Below are positions 26,708-34,887 of a stretch of 64,000 bases of DNA, piece after piece (the stretch's first letter is position 1; each line of letters begins with the position of its first letter). The translations under genes were made by a program, and so were the position numbers. Source of the DNA: PALSA-612 sp963791225 (GTDB lineage: Bacteria; Actinomycetota; Thermoleophilia; Gaiellales; Gaiellaceae); the NCBI GenBank assembly GCA_963791225.1, contig CAWBRV010000003.1, forward strand, positions 868,001 to 932,000, written 5' to 3'. Under the pieces are notes generated by a model that worked only from the letters and a program-made list of their open reading frames with translations, did no database searches and was not told where the DNA came from.

Positions 26708-27246
26708 GCGCTCGCCGCCTCACGGTCTCGCAGCAGGCCCGGCGCCGCGCGCGCGTAGTCGAGGCCCGAGACCCAGGTGAGGATCAAGGCGACGAGCAAC
26801 GCCCACCACGCGGGCCCCGTGCCCCATGCCCCCGCCGCCGCGAAACCGCCGATCGCCGCCGCGACGGCTTGCGCCCACGCCTTGAGCTTGCCCAGGTCGC
26901 GTGCATGGATGACGACGCCGCGCTCGAGCGCCGCCAGACGGAGACCCGCGACGAGCAGCTCGCGCACGACGATGAGCGCGACCATCCATGCCTTGAAGAC
27001 GCCGACGAGAACGATCAGCGTCGAGAGTGTCAGGAGCTTGTCCGCAATCGGGTCGAGCAAGGAACCGAGCTCGGACGTGTGTCCCTGCCGGCGGGCGAGC
27101 CAACCGTCCACCTGATCCGTGGCCATGGCCGCGATGAAAAGGCCCGTCGCCCAGTAGGCGTGATTCGGGAAGTTCCACGTGTACAGCACGATCACGAACG
27201 GCACTGCGGCGGCGCGCGCGACGGTCAGCTGGTCGGCGAGGCTCAT
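26704..27246 (-). CDS. pgsA: CDP-diacylglycerol--glycerol-3-phosphate 3-phosphatidyltransferase
   Basis: A 180-residue integral membrane enzyme that makes phosphatidylglycerol phosphate. The CDP-alcohol phosphotransferase motif is exact: DQVDGWLARRQGHTSELGSLLDPIADK (D-G-x2-A-R-x8-G-x3-D-x3-D), with four to five hydrophobic helices. The ATG at MSLADQLTVARAAAVP was chosen because it begins the first helix and leaves 22 bp to the divergent carboxylase gene. A closely related function (other CDP-alcohol transferases such as PgsA2) is possible. Confidence 0.88.
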   Translation of the reverse strand: MSLADQLTVARAAAVPFVIVLYTWNFPNHAYWATGLFIAAMATDQVDGWLARRQGHTSELGSLLDPIADKLLTLSTLIVLVGVFKAWMVALIVVRELLVAGLRLAALERGVVIHARDLGKLKAWAQAVAAAIGGFAAAGAWGTGPAWWALLVALILTWVSGLDYARAAPGLLRDREAASA

Positions 27247-27268
27247 CCCGCGAGAGAATATGCGGCCC

Positions 27269-29050
27269 ATGCCTCCCATCTCGAAAGTCCTGGTCGCGAA
27301 CCGTGGCGAGATCGCTGTCCGGATCTTCCGCACGCTGCGCGAGCTCGACATCGCGGCGGTGGCCGTCTACTCGGATGCCGACCGGGACGCGCTCCACGTG
27401 CGACTCGCCGACGAGGCGTACGCGATCGGGCCGGGGCCTGCCGGCCAGAGCTACCTCGTCCAGGAGCGGATCGTGGAGACGGCGGTGCGGGCGGGGGCCG
27501 AGGCGGTCCATCCGGGCTACGGATTTCTCGCCGAGAACGCAGGTTTCGCGGCGGCTGTCGAGTCTGCCGGCCTCGTCTGGGTCGGGCCGCCGCCCGCGGC
27601 GATCGAGCTGATGGGGTCGAAGACAGCCGCGCGGCGCGCGATGCAGGCCGCCGGCGTGCCGATCGTCCCGGGGACGACGGATCCGGTCCGCGACTCCGCG
27701 CAGGTCGTCGAGCTCGCCCACGAGATCGGGTACCCCGTGCTGATCAAGGCGGCGGCCGGCGGCGGTGGGAAGGGGATGAAGGTCGTGCGCTCGGACGACG
27801 AGGCGGAGCGTGCGTTCGAGTCGGCGCAGCGCGAAGGCGAGGCGTACTTCGCCGACCCGTCGGTCTATGTCGAGCGGTACCTCGAGGATCCGCGGCACGT
27901 CGAGGTGCAGGTGCTGGCCGACGCGCAGGGGAACGTCGTCCACCTCGGGGAGCGCGACTGCACGATCCAGCGTCGTCATCAGAAGCTCGTCGAGGAGACG
28001 CCGTCGCCGGCCGTCGACGACGAGCTCCGGGCGCGGATCGGGCAGATCGCCGTCGATGCCGCCCGGGCCGCCGGCTATCGCAGCGCCGGGACGGTCGAGG
28101 GTTTGCTCACGCCGGCCGGCGACTACTTCTTCCTCGAGATGAACACACGCATCCAGGTGGAGCACACGATCACAGAAGCGGTGACCGGGCTCGACCTCGT
28201 CCGCGAGCAGCTCCGGATCGCGGACGGCCATCCGCTGTCGTTCCGACAGGAGGAGGTCCGATTCGCCGGGCACGCGATCGAGTGCCGGATCAACGCGGAG
28301 GATCCCGCCGTCGGTTTCCTGCCCTCACCCGGCCGGATCACGAGCTACCGCGAGCCGGGCGGCCCCGGCGTTCGCGTCGACTCCGGGGTGGAACTCGGCT
28401 CGGAGATCGCGGGGCTGTACGACCCGCTCGTCGCCAAGCTGATCGTCCACGACGTGGACCGCGAGAGCGCCCGGAGACGGATGCTGCGGGCCCTCGACGA
28501 GTACGAGATCGGCGGCGTGGCGACCCTGCTCGGGTTCCACCGCGCACTGCTCCGGCACCCGTGCTTCGTGGAAGGCGCTACGTGCCACGGGATCGTCGAG
28601 TCCGAGGAGGTCGCGGAACAGGCCGCGCAGCTGGAAAGGCAACCGACGGAGGCGCCGCCGCCGGGCAGGGCAGCCGGGCGTGACCGGCAGCTCGTCGTCG
28701 AGGTGGACGGACGTCGCTTCGACCTTCGCGTGATCGTGCCCGAGCCTTCCCACGCGGGGCTTGCGCGCCGACGCCGCGAGCGGGCAGCCGCGCGGGGAAG
28801 CGGATCAGCTGCGCGCGACGCGGTCGTCAGCCCGATGCAGGGCACCGTGCTCGATGTCCGCGTCGCTGACGGCGAGGGCGTCCGCGCCGGGCAGGTGCTC
28901 TGCATCGTCGAGGCGATGAAGATGGAGAACGAGATCGGTGCACACCGCGACGGTGTCGTCACGGGCCTGTCGGTGACGGTCGGTCAGCAGGTCAAGAGGG
29001 GCCAGGTGATCTGCGTGGTCGAAGCCGGTAGTAGCGAACCCGACGGCTAG
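27269..29050 (+). CDS. Acetyl/propionyl-CoA carboxylase alpha subunit (biotin carboxylase plus BCCP)
   Basis: A 593-residue two-function subunit. Residues 1 to about 450 are biotin carboxylase: VLVANRGEIAVRIFRTLREL, HPGYGFLAENAGFA, IKAAAGGGGKGMK (ATP-binding glycine loop), RDCTIQRRHQKL, and FLEMNTRIQVEHTITE. Residues about 515-593 are a biotinyl domain with EAMKMEN; the biotinylated lysine is Lys551. It carboxylates biotin with bicarbonate and ATP; the carboxyltransferase beta subunit is not in the window. With the acyl-CoA mutase it could feed propionate into succinyl-CoA (inference). GAGAAT lies 9 nt before the chosen ATG; an ATG 9 nt earlier is the alternative. Confidence 0.92.
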   Translation: MPPISKVLVANRGEIAVRIFRTLRELDIAAVAVYSDADRDALHVRLADEAYAIGPGPAGQSYLVQERIVETAVRAGAEAVHPGYGFLAENAGFAAAVESAGLVWVGPPPAAIELMGSKTAARRAMQAAGVPIVPGTTDPVRDSAQVVELAHEIGYPVLIKAAAGGGGKGMKVVRSDDEAERAFESAQREGEAYFADPSVYVERYLEDPRHVEVQVLADAQGNVVHLGERDCTIQRRHQKLVEETPSPAVDDELRARIGQIAVDAARAAGYRSAGTVEGLLTPAGDYFFLEMNTRIQVEHTITEAVTGLDLVREQLRIADGHPLSFRQEEVRFAGHAIECRINAEDPAVGFLPSPGRITSYREPGGPGVRVDSGVELGSEIAGLYDPLVAKLIVHDVDRESARRRMLRALDEYEIGGVATLLGFHRALLRHPCFVEGATCHGIVESEEVAEQAAQLERQPTEAPPPGRAAGRDRQLVVEVDGRRFDLRVIVPEPSHAGLARRRRERAAARGSGSAARDAVVSPMQGTVLDVRVADGEGVRAGQVLCIVEAMKMENEIGAHRDGVVTGLSVTVGQQVKRGQVICVVEAGSSEPDG

Positions 29051-29064
29051 ACTCGCCCCCGGCC

Positions 29065-30207
29065 ATGGACCTGTACGAGTACCAGGGCAAGGAGCTCTTC
29101 CGCCGCCACGGCATCCCCGTCTCCGAGGGTCGCCTCGCGACGAGCCCGGACGAGGCACGGGCCGCTGCGGAGGAGCTCGGCGGGCCGGTCGTCGTCAAGG
29201 CGCAGGTGCTGACCGGAGGTCGCGGGAAGCTCGGCGGGATCAAGCTCGCGGAGACCCCGGGCGACGCGGAGGCGCGGGCCGGCGACATCCTCGGCCTCGA
29301 CATCAACGGGCACGTCGTCCGCAAGCTCTGGATCGAGCGCGCGTCGGACATCGCGCGGGAGTACTACCTGTCGATCACGTTCGACCGCGGCGAGAAGAAG
29401 GCGCTGTTGATGTTCACGACCGAGGGTGGCATCGACATCGAGGAGGTGGCCGAGACGAAGCCCGAAGCGCTCGTCCGGCTGCACGTCGACCCGCACGAGG
29501 GGTTCCAGCCGTGGCAGGCCCGGCGGCTCGTCTACGGCGCGGGCGTCGCCGACCCGGGCGAGCAGAAGCAGATCGCGGACATCGTCGGCCGCCTCTACGC
29601 GGCCTTCGTCGAGTGCGACGCGATGCTCTGCGAGATCAACCCGCTGATCGTCACGCCCGACGGCGACGTTCGCGCTCTCGACTCGAAGTTCACCGTTGAC
29701 GACAACGCCCTCTTCCGCCACGCGGACATCGCAGAGATGCGCGATCCGGAGTCGTATCCGCCCGAGGAGCGCGCAGCCCGCGAGAAGGGCGTGACCTACG
29801 TGAAGCTGGACGGCGAGGTCGGCATTCTCGGGAACGGGGCCGGACTCGTCATGTCCACGCTGGACGTGATCGCGCTGGCCGGAGGCCGTCCGGCCAACTT
29901 CTGCGACCTCGGCGGCGGGGGAGACGCGGAGGGAGTCGTCGACGCCCTCGAGGTGATCACGGCGGATCCGCAGGTCAAGTCGATCCTGTTCAACATCTTC
30001 GGCGGCATCACTCGCTGCGACGAGGTGGCCCGCGGGATCCTGGCTGCGCTCGACCAGATGACGATCGCGCAGCCGATCGTGGTGCGGCTCGACGGCACGA
30101 ACGCCAACGAGGGTCGCCGCCTGCTGGCTGAGGCCGCGCCGCCGAACCTCTATACGGAGCCGACCATGCTCGACGCCGCCCGCAAGGCCGTGGAGCTTTC
30201 CCGATGA
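29065..30207 (+). CDS. sucC: Succinate--CoA ligase (ADP-forming) beta subunit
   Basis: A 380-residue ATP-grasp subunit of succinyl-CoA synthetase, which makes ATP from succinyl-CoA in the TCA cycle. It begins MDLYEYQGKELFRRHGIP and has VVKAQVLTGGRGKLGGIK, CEINPLIVTPDG (metal ligands), GNGAGLVMSTLD, NFCDLGGGGDAEGV and NIFGGITRCDEVA. The length is normal. A TAGACT box lies 11 nt before the ATG, and the carboxylase gene ends 14 bp upstream. A methyltransferase gene overlaps its stop by 4 bp and separates it from sucD. Confidence 0.97.
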   Translation: MDLYEYQGKELFRRHGIPVSEGRLATSPDEARAAAEELGGPVVVKAQVLTGGRGKLGGIKLAETPGDAEARAGDILGLDINGHVVRKLWIERASDIAREYYLSITFDRGEKKALLMFTTEGGIDIEEVAETKPEALVRLHVDPHEGFQPWQARRLVYGAGVADPGEQKQIADIVGRLYAAFVECDAMLCEINPLIVTPDGDVRALDSKFTVDDNALFRHADIAEMRDPESYPPEERAAREKGVTYVKLDGEVGILGNGAGLVMSTLDVIALAGGRPANFCDLGGGGDAEGVVDALEVITADPQVKSILFNIFGGITRCDEVARGILAALDQMTIAQPIVVRLDGTNANEGRRLLAEAAPPNLYTEPTMLDAARKAVELSR

Positions 30208-30848
30208 GCGACGTCTGGTCGGACAGGGCTCAGTTGTACCGCGACAGCGCCGCGCACAAGGAAGGGCCGGATCTCGATCTGCTCGTCCAGTGGGTCGAGG
30301 AGGCTGGGGGGCAGTCAGCGCTCGACGTCGCGACCGGCGGCGGGCATGTGGCCCGGCGCCTGCGGGAGATCGGGCTCGAGGTCGTCACGACCGACGCTGC
30401 GCCGGGGATGCAGCCCGACGTGGTGACACGGGCCGAGCACCTCCCGTTCGCCGACGGGAGCTTCGACGCGGTGGTCTCGCGCGTCGCACACCATCACTTC
30501 GACGACCCGGGCGCCGCCGTCCGCGAGATGGCGCGGGTCAGCGGCGCTCTCGTGGCCGTCGTCGACAACCTGTTCCTCAGCGACGAGGCGGAGGAGGCGG
30601 ACCGGCTGCGCGATCCCTCGCATGTCCGCAACTACACCGAGCGCGAGTGGCTGGCGATGTTCGAAGCGGCCGCCCTGCGGGTCGAGGACGTCCGCCACTT
30701 CGACAAGCCGATCGAGTTCCAGCCCTGGCTCGACCGGGTCGGGTGCGAGGGCGAGGACGCAGTGCGTGTGCGCGAGCTTCTCGCCGACCGGATCGAGGAC
30801 GGCTGGGTCCGACTCGACCGGATCGCGCTCAAGGGGGTCAGAACCTAG
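30204..30848 (+). CDS. SAM-dependent class I methyltransferase inserted between sucC and sucD
   Basis: A 214-residue methyltransferase of the UbiE/Methyltransf_11 type. SALDVATGGGHVARRLRE is the SAM-binding glycine loop (motif I), VTTDAAPGM the acidic post-I strand, EHLPFADGSFDAVVSRVAHHHFDDP motif II and the VAHH segment. The acceptor is unknown. The ATG overlaps the sucC stop (ATGA) and its TAG overlaps the sucD GTG by one base, so it is translated with both succinyl-CoA synthetase subunits. I know of no such insertion as a general rule. Confidence 0.88.
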   Translation: MSDVWSDRAQLYRDSAAHKEGPDLDLLVQWVEEAGGQSALDVATGGGHVARRLREIGLEVVTTDAAPGMQPDVVTRAEHLPFADGSFDAVVSRVAHHHFDDPGAAVREMARVSGALVAVVDNLFLSDEAEEADRLRDPSHVRNYTEREWLAMFEAAALRVEDVRHFDKPIEFQPWLDRVGCEGEDAVRVRELLADRIEDGWVRLDRIALKGVRT

Positions 30849-31723
30849 TGGCGATCATCGTCGACCGCGACACCCGGCTCGTCGTCCAGGGATTGACGGG
30901 TCGCGAGGGATCGTTCCACGCGACGCGAAACAAGGCGTACGGCACACAGGTCGTGGCGGGCGTGACCCCCGGCAAGGGGGGCCAGGACGTCGAGGGGATC
31001 CCCGTCTTCGACACGGTCGCGGACGCCGTCGACCGGACGGGCGCGAACACGGCGATGGTCTTCGTCCCGGCTCGATTCGCGACCGACGCGATCTACGAGT
31101 CCGTGGACGCGGGCATCGCCACCGTGGTCTGCATCGCCGAAGGCCTGGCCGCGCACGACATGCTCCGCGTCTACAACTACATCCGCCCGCGCGACGTGAC
31201 CATGATCGGCCCCAACTGCCCTGGCGCGCTCTCGCCCGGGAAAGCGAACGTGGGCATCATCCCGGCCGAGATCTTCAGCGAGGGTTCGATCGGCCTCGTC
31301 TCCCGCTCCGGCACGCTCACCTACCAGATCGGACACGAGCTGACCCAACTCGGCCTCGGCAATTCGACGATCGTCGGCATCGGCGGCGATCCCGTCGTCG
31401 GCTCGTCCTTCATCGACGTGCTGGCGAAGTTCGAGGCCGATCCGGAGACCGAGTACGTCGTCATGGTCGGCGAGATCGGCGGCGACGAGGAGGAAAAGGC
31501 AGCCCGGTTCATCAAGGAGTCGATGACGAAGCCGGTGCTCGCCTACATCGCCGGCTTCACGGCACCGCCGGGGAAGACGATGGGGCACGCCGGCGCGATC
31601 ATCTCCGGCTCGTCCGGGACCGCGCAGGGGAAGAAGGAGGCGCTCGAGGCCTGCGGCGTCACCGTCGGGACGACGCCGACGGAGGTCGCGCAGCTCGTCG
31701 CCGACGTCGCACGCGGTGTTTGA
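30848..31723 (+). CDS. sucD: Succinate--CoA ligase alpha subunit
   Basis: A 291-residue subunit that binds CoA and carries the phosphohistidine. [21 protein letters not shown] is the CoA-binding Rossmann start, [19 protein letters not shown] and [16 protein letters not shown] follow, and the active-site histidine is His247 in KTMGHAGAI. It pairs with sucC to run the only substrate-level phosphorylation of the TCA cycle. The start GTG overlaps the methyltransferase stop by one base. A hypothetical gene overlaps its last 8 bp. Confidence 0.97.
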   Translation: MAIIVDRDTRLVVQGLTGREGSFHATRNKAYGTQVVAGVTPGKGGQDVEGIPVFDTVADAVDRTGANTAMVFVPARFATDAIYESVDAGIATVVCIAEGLAAHDMLRVYNYIRPRDVTMIGPNCPGALSPGKANVGIIPAEIFSEGSIGLVSRSGTLTYQIGHELTQLGLGNSTIVGIGGDPVVGSSFIDVLAKFEADPETEYVVMVGEIGGDEEEKAARFIKESMTKPVLAYIAGFTAPPGKTMGHAGAIISGSSGTAQGKKEALEACGVTVGTTPTEVAQLVADVARGV

Positions 31724-32099
31724 GCGAATCCGCGCCGACTGGCGCCGCGGTCGCGCGCTCAAGTACGTCAAGCTGGGCGAGCCCTTCAACTACACGTGGA
31801 AGACCGCGTCCGCCGGCGAGCTCTTCGTTCGAGTTCGGTTCGACGCCGACGGCGACACGCTCGTCTGCACCATCCGCGAGATCGGCTCGGCCGACCCGAT
31901 CGACCCCGACGGGCGACCCACCAAGGCCGACCTCGGCCTCCGCGAGTTGCGCACGGTGCTCGACTGGATCGCCGGCATGGCAGCAGACCTCGGCTACACT
32001 CGGCTCCGCGTCGAGGGGCCTCGCTCCAAGCGACCGCAGGGCCACCAGCGCTTCGAGTTCGAACTGGATCGCTTCCGTCGTCGCGAGACCGCCGGATAG
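31716..32099 (+). CDS. Conserved-looking hypothetical protein downstream of sucD
   Basis: A 127-residue soluble protein ([31 protein letters not shown]) with alternating strands (ELFVRVRFDADGDTLVCTIREI) and a C-terminal helix and strand. It ends in a basic tail. I do not recognise a family. The GTG start overlaps sucD by 8 bp, so it is probably co-expressed with the succinyl-CoA synthetase operon. Normal codon use argues for a real gene. Confidence 0.65.
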   Translation: MFERIRADWRRGRALKYVKLGEPFNYTWKTASAGELFVRVRFDADGDTLVCTIREIGSADPIDPDGRPTKADLGLRELRTVLDWIAGMAADLGYTRLRVEGPRSKRPQGHQRFEFELDRFRRRETAG

Positions 32100-32135
32100 T
32101 ATTTCGCGCGTCGTTCGTCCGAGGAGAGGGAGGAA

Positions 32136-33266
32136 ATGCAAGCCTGGTTGATCGCTGCGCTCGTCGTCTCGTGGGTCCTGGTCTTTGCTCTTGCAGGTCT
32201 CCTGTATCTGCTCGTCAAGCAGCACGGAGAGTTGATCATGTACCAGGAAGAGCTCGATGTTCGGCTCGAGAAGAGCGCGTACCTGGCGGGCCGCGATCGC
32301 GGGTCGGGAGCAGACGAGGCAGATGGCGGCATGCCGTTGGGGAGCGAGGCCCCGGGCTTCGCGCTCGCCGACCTCGACGGCAAGGAGCGTCGGCTCGAGG
32401 ACTACCGCGGAGAGCCGGTCGTGATCGGTTTCTTCAGCACGGACTGCGGCTACTGCAAGGACCTCTCGCCCCACCTCGGGCAGCTTCCGAAGAAAGGCCA
32501 CAAGCTCGTCCTCGTCTCCCACGGCGACGTCGACGCCCACCGAGAGCTGGCCAAGCAGGACAAGTGGGATTGCGACGTCGTCATCGAAGACACGTGGGAT
32601 GTCGCCGGCGAGTACCAGGCGGCCGGGACGCCGTCGGGCTACCTCGTCGACGCAGACGGACGGATCGCCAGCACGATGGCGCTTGGCGGGCAGGCGCTCC
32701 TCGAGTTGCTCGAGGCGACACCGATCGCCCCTCCGGAACCCTCTGGTGGCGGAAACGGCGACGGCGGCACGGAGCTGCGGCAGCGGATCGACGGCTCATG
32801 GGAAGAGGTGCCGGCGTCCGCAACCGCGCTGAAGACGCGGGGCATCTCCCAGAGCAGGATCAAGCGGGACGGTCTCGCCGCCGGGACGATCGCACCCAAC
32901 TTCGTCCTGCCTGACCTCGGAGGCAAGACGCGCTCGCTCGTCGAGTTCCGGGGAAAGCGGCTGCTCTTGGTCTTCTCCGACGTGACGTGCGGACCCTGCG
33001 AGCAGATGGCGCCGGAGCTCGTGAAGCGCTACGAGCACCGCCCGGACGATCTCGAGATCGTGATGATCAGCCGCGGAACGCTCGAGGACAACCAGCGCAA
33101 GGCGAAGGCGCTCGGATATCCCTTTCCCGTGCTGATCCAGCGCGGCTGGGAAGTGTCGAAGGAGTACGCGATGTTCGCCACGCCCATCGGCTATCTGATC
33201 GACGCCGACGGCATTATCGTCTCGGATGTCGCGGTCGGGCCCGAGCCCATCCTCGCGCTCTTCTAG
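32136..33266 (+). CDS. Membrane-anchored protein with two thioredoxin-like (TlpA/AhpC-type) domains
   Basis: A 376-residue protein. Residues 1-28 are one transmembrane helix (LIAALVVSWVLVFALAGLLYLLV), so the rest is probably outside. Domain 1 (about 65-195) has GSEAPGFALADLDG, GFFSTDCGYCKDLSPHL (CGYC) and GTPSGYLVDADGRIAS. Domain 2 (about 245-376) has GTIAPNFVLPDLGGK, LVFSDVTCGPCEQMAPEL (CGPC) and ATPIGYLIDADGIIVS. Both have the cis-Pro region (TPxGYL). It is a likely extracytoplasmic disulfide reductase or isomerase. GGAGAGGGAGG precedes the ATG. It converges on a 14-cysteine secreted protein. Confidence 0.87.
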   Translation: MQAWLIAALVVSWVLVFALAGLLYLLVKQHGELIMYQEELDVRLEKSAYLAGRDRGSGADEADGGMPLGSEAPGFALADLDGKERRLEDYRGEPVVIGFFSTDCGYCKDLSPHLGQLPKKGHKLVLVSHGDVDAHRELAKQDKWDCDVVIEDTWDVAGEYQAAGTPSGYLVDADGRIASTMALGGQALLELLEATPIAPPEPSGGGNGDGGTELRQRIDGSWEEVPASATALKTRGISQSRIKRDGLAAGTIAPNFVLPDLGGKTRSLVEFRGKRLLLVFSDVTCGPCEQMAPELVKRYEHRPDDLEIVMISRGTLEDNQRKAKALGYPFPVLIQRGWEVSKEYAMFATPIGYLIDADGIIVSDVAVGPEPILALF

Positions 33267-33290
33267 TCGCGCGTTTCATCCCAGAACGGA

Positions 33291-33319
33291 CGAAGGGCTC
33301 CCTCGCGGGGAGCCCTTCG
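33291..33319. terminator. Bidirectional terminator
   Basis: A perfect 12-bp stem (CGAAGGGCTCCC / GGGAGCCCTTCG) with a TCGCG loop sits between the convergent thioredoxin-like and cysteine-rich genes. Confidence 0.85.
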
Positions 33320-33347
33320 CACGAGTGAGATGTCTCGCAAGCGCTTG

Positions 33348-33845
33348 TTACTTGTGGAACAGGGTCTTCGGGGTCTTGAGCGCCGGTGATGCCTGGCCCA
33401 ACGCTCCCTGCCCACAGAAGGGGCTGCAGAGGAACGGGTATCCGTCGTCCTGGTCGCAGCACGACGAGGAGCAGAAGGTGCCCGTCGGGCAGTCCCTGTT
33501 GCTCGTGCACGACGACAAATCGCCGCAGAAGGCGTTCTCTGAGCAGGCGCCGACAGGGCCGCGCGTCGGGCGGATCCTGCCGTAGTGAATCCCCAGGCAG
33601 GCGCACGGGCCCTCGATGTCGTACCCGCAAATCTTCGGCGTACTGAAACAGAAGAAGCCCGTCCCGGCACAGGAGGCGTTCGAGGCGTGCCTCTTGACTG
33701 CTGCACCGGCGCGACCCGGCATGAACGCGGCCAACGCGCCTGCCAGGCCGAGGCCACCGACTTTAAGTGCCGTCCCGCGGGAGACACCACGTGACTCCTT
33801 TACGGGCTCACCCGAGTCGGCGTAAAGCTCGTCAATCTCCCGCAT
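33348..33845 (-). CDS. Exported cysteine-rich protein (14 Cys)
   Basis: A 165-residue protein. After a polar N-terminus, a hydrophobic segment (ALKVGGLGLAGALAAFMPGRAGA) looks like a signal sequence or membrane anchor; it has SRG in place of a twin arginine. The mature part holds 14 cysteines in about 90 residues, including CGYDIEGPCACLG, CTSNRDCPTGTFC and SSSCCDQDDG, an EGF-like or knottin-like density. No family is recognised; methylamine dehydrogenase light chains share the style but not clear motifs. The ATG is fixed by a perfect AAGGAGG 5 nt upstream. The convergent gene encodes two thioredoxin-like domains that could oxidise or shuffle its disulfides (inference). Confidence 0.75.
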   Translation of the reverse strand: MREIDELYADSGEPVKESRGVSRGTALKVGGLGLAGALAAFMPGRAGAAVKRHASNASCAGTGFFCFSTPKICGYDIEGPCACLGIHYGRIRPTRGPVGACSENAFCGDLSSCTSNRDCPTGTFCSSSCCDQDDGYPFLCSPFCGQGALGQASPALKTPKTLFHK

Positions 33846-34013
33846 GCGTCCTCCTTGAACGTACGGGCCGTTGGGATAAGAACGCAAAGGTAACGGATTG
33901 GTCGGCTATTGTCCAGTCCGGACAGCCGCGGCGTCATCGCGCGAGCCGTTTATCCATCGCGAAATCCGCGCCCGCGAGCGATCATCGGGGCCGGGAACTG
34001 GGAGAATCGCGCC

Positions 34014-34844
34014 GTGCTCGACGCGGACACGCGACTGCTCGGCCGGACCGTCGGCGGCTACCGGATCGAGTCGTACCTGGGCCGGGGCTCGAACGGCACC
34101 GTCTACCTGGCCACGCGCCCCCGTCTGAGCGACAAGGTCGCGCTGAAGGTGATTTCGGCGGACGCCAAGAGCAGGTCCGGCGTCCGGGAGCGCTTCCTGC
34201 GCGAGTCACGGCTGGCGGCGTCCCTCGATCACCCGAACGTGATCCCGATCTACGAGGCCGGCGACGACGACGGCGAGCTGTACATCGCGATGGCCTATGC
34301 CGCGGGCGGCGACCTGAGGAGCGTGCTGGACAGGGAGGGCGGCCGTCTGTCGCTCGTGAGGACGATCGCCATCGTGGAGCAGGTGGCGGCCGCCCTCGAC
34401 GCGGCCCACGCAGCCTCGCTTCTGCACCTCGACCTGAAATTGACGAACGTCCTGCTCGGAGCGGCCGGCCGCGTCTATCTGTCGGACTTCGGCGGTGCCT
34501 GCGCCATGGGCCCGGCGGGCACGAGCGACCCGTTCGCGCCGTCCGCGCACGAGCTGACCCCGGAGGACGTCTGGGGAGACATCCGCGGGCTCGGCACCGT
34601 CGCGTATCGGTGTCTCGTCGGCGAGGCGCCGTCCGAGCTGGCAGCGTTCAGAGAAAACCAGCCCGGCCGTCGACCCCCGTTGTCCGCAAGCCGACCCGGG
34701 CTTCCCGCAGCCCTCGAGGGAGTTCTCGCCGCGGCGACGGAGCCGCCCCGCGGTCGCTATCCGACGGCGGGCTCGATGGCGCGTGCCTTTCGCGTTGCGG
34801 GGCTCGGCCCGGATTCGCTGGGAATCACGCTCCGGCCCGCCTGA
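34014..34844 (+). CDS. Serine/threonine protein kinase (PknB-like catalytic domain only)
   Basis: A 276-residue soluble kinase. YRIESYLGRGSNGTVYLA is the glycine loop, VALKVIS has the ATP lysine, HLDLKLTNVLL is the catalytic loop and DFGGA the metal loop. The HRD arginine is Leu here, so it is a non-RD kinase. The activation segment is short and lacks the usual GTPxYMAPE; GTSDPFAPSAHEL takes its place. There is no transmembrane helix or PASTA domain. The GTG start was chosen because GAGAAT lies 6 nt upstream and the kinase fold begins soon after. Target proteins are unknown. Confidence 0.88.
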   Translation: MLDADTRLLGRTVGGYRIESYLGRGSNGTVYLATRPRLSDKVALKVISADAKSRSGVRERFLRESRLAASLDHPNVIPIYEAGDDDGELYIAMAYAAGGDLRSVLDREGGRLSLVRTIAIVEQVAAALDAAHAASLLHLDLKLTNVLLGAAGRVYLSDFGGACAMGPAGTSDPFAPSAHELTPEDVWGDIRGLGTVAYRCLVGEAPSELAAFRENQPGRRPPLSASRPGLPAALEGVLAAATEPPRGRYPTAGSMARAFRVAGLGPDSLGITLRPA

Positions 34845-34887
34845 GCGGGCGCAAGAGCCGGCGCCCGGCTCGATGTAGACTGGCTCC

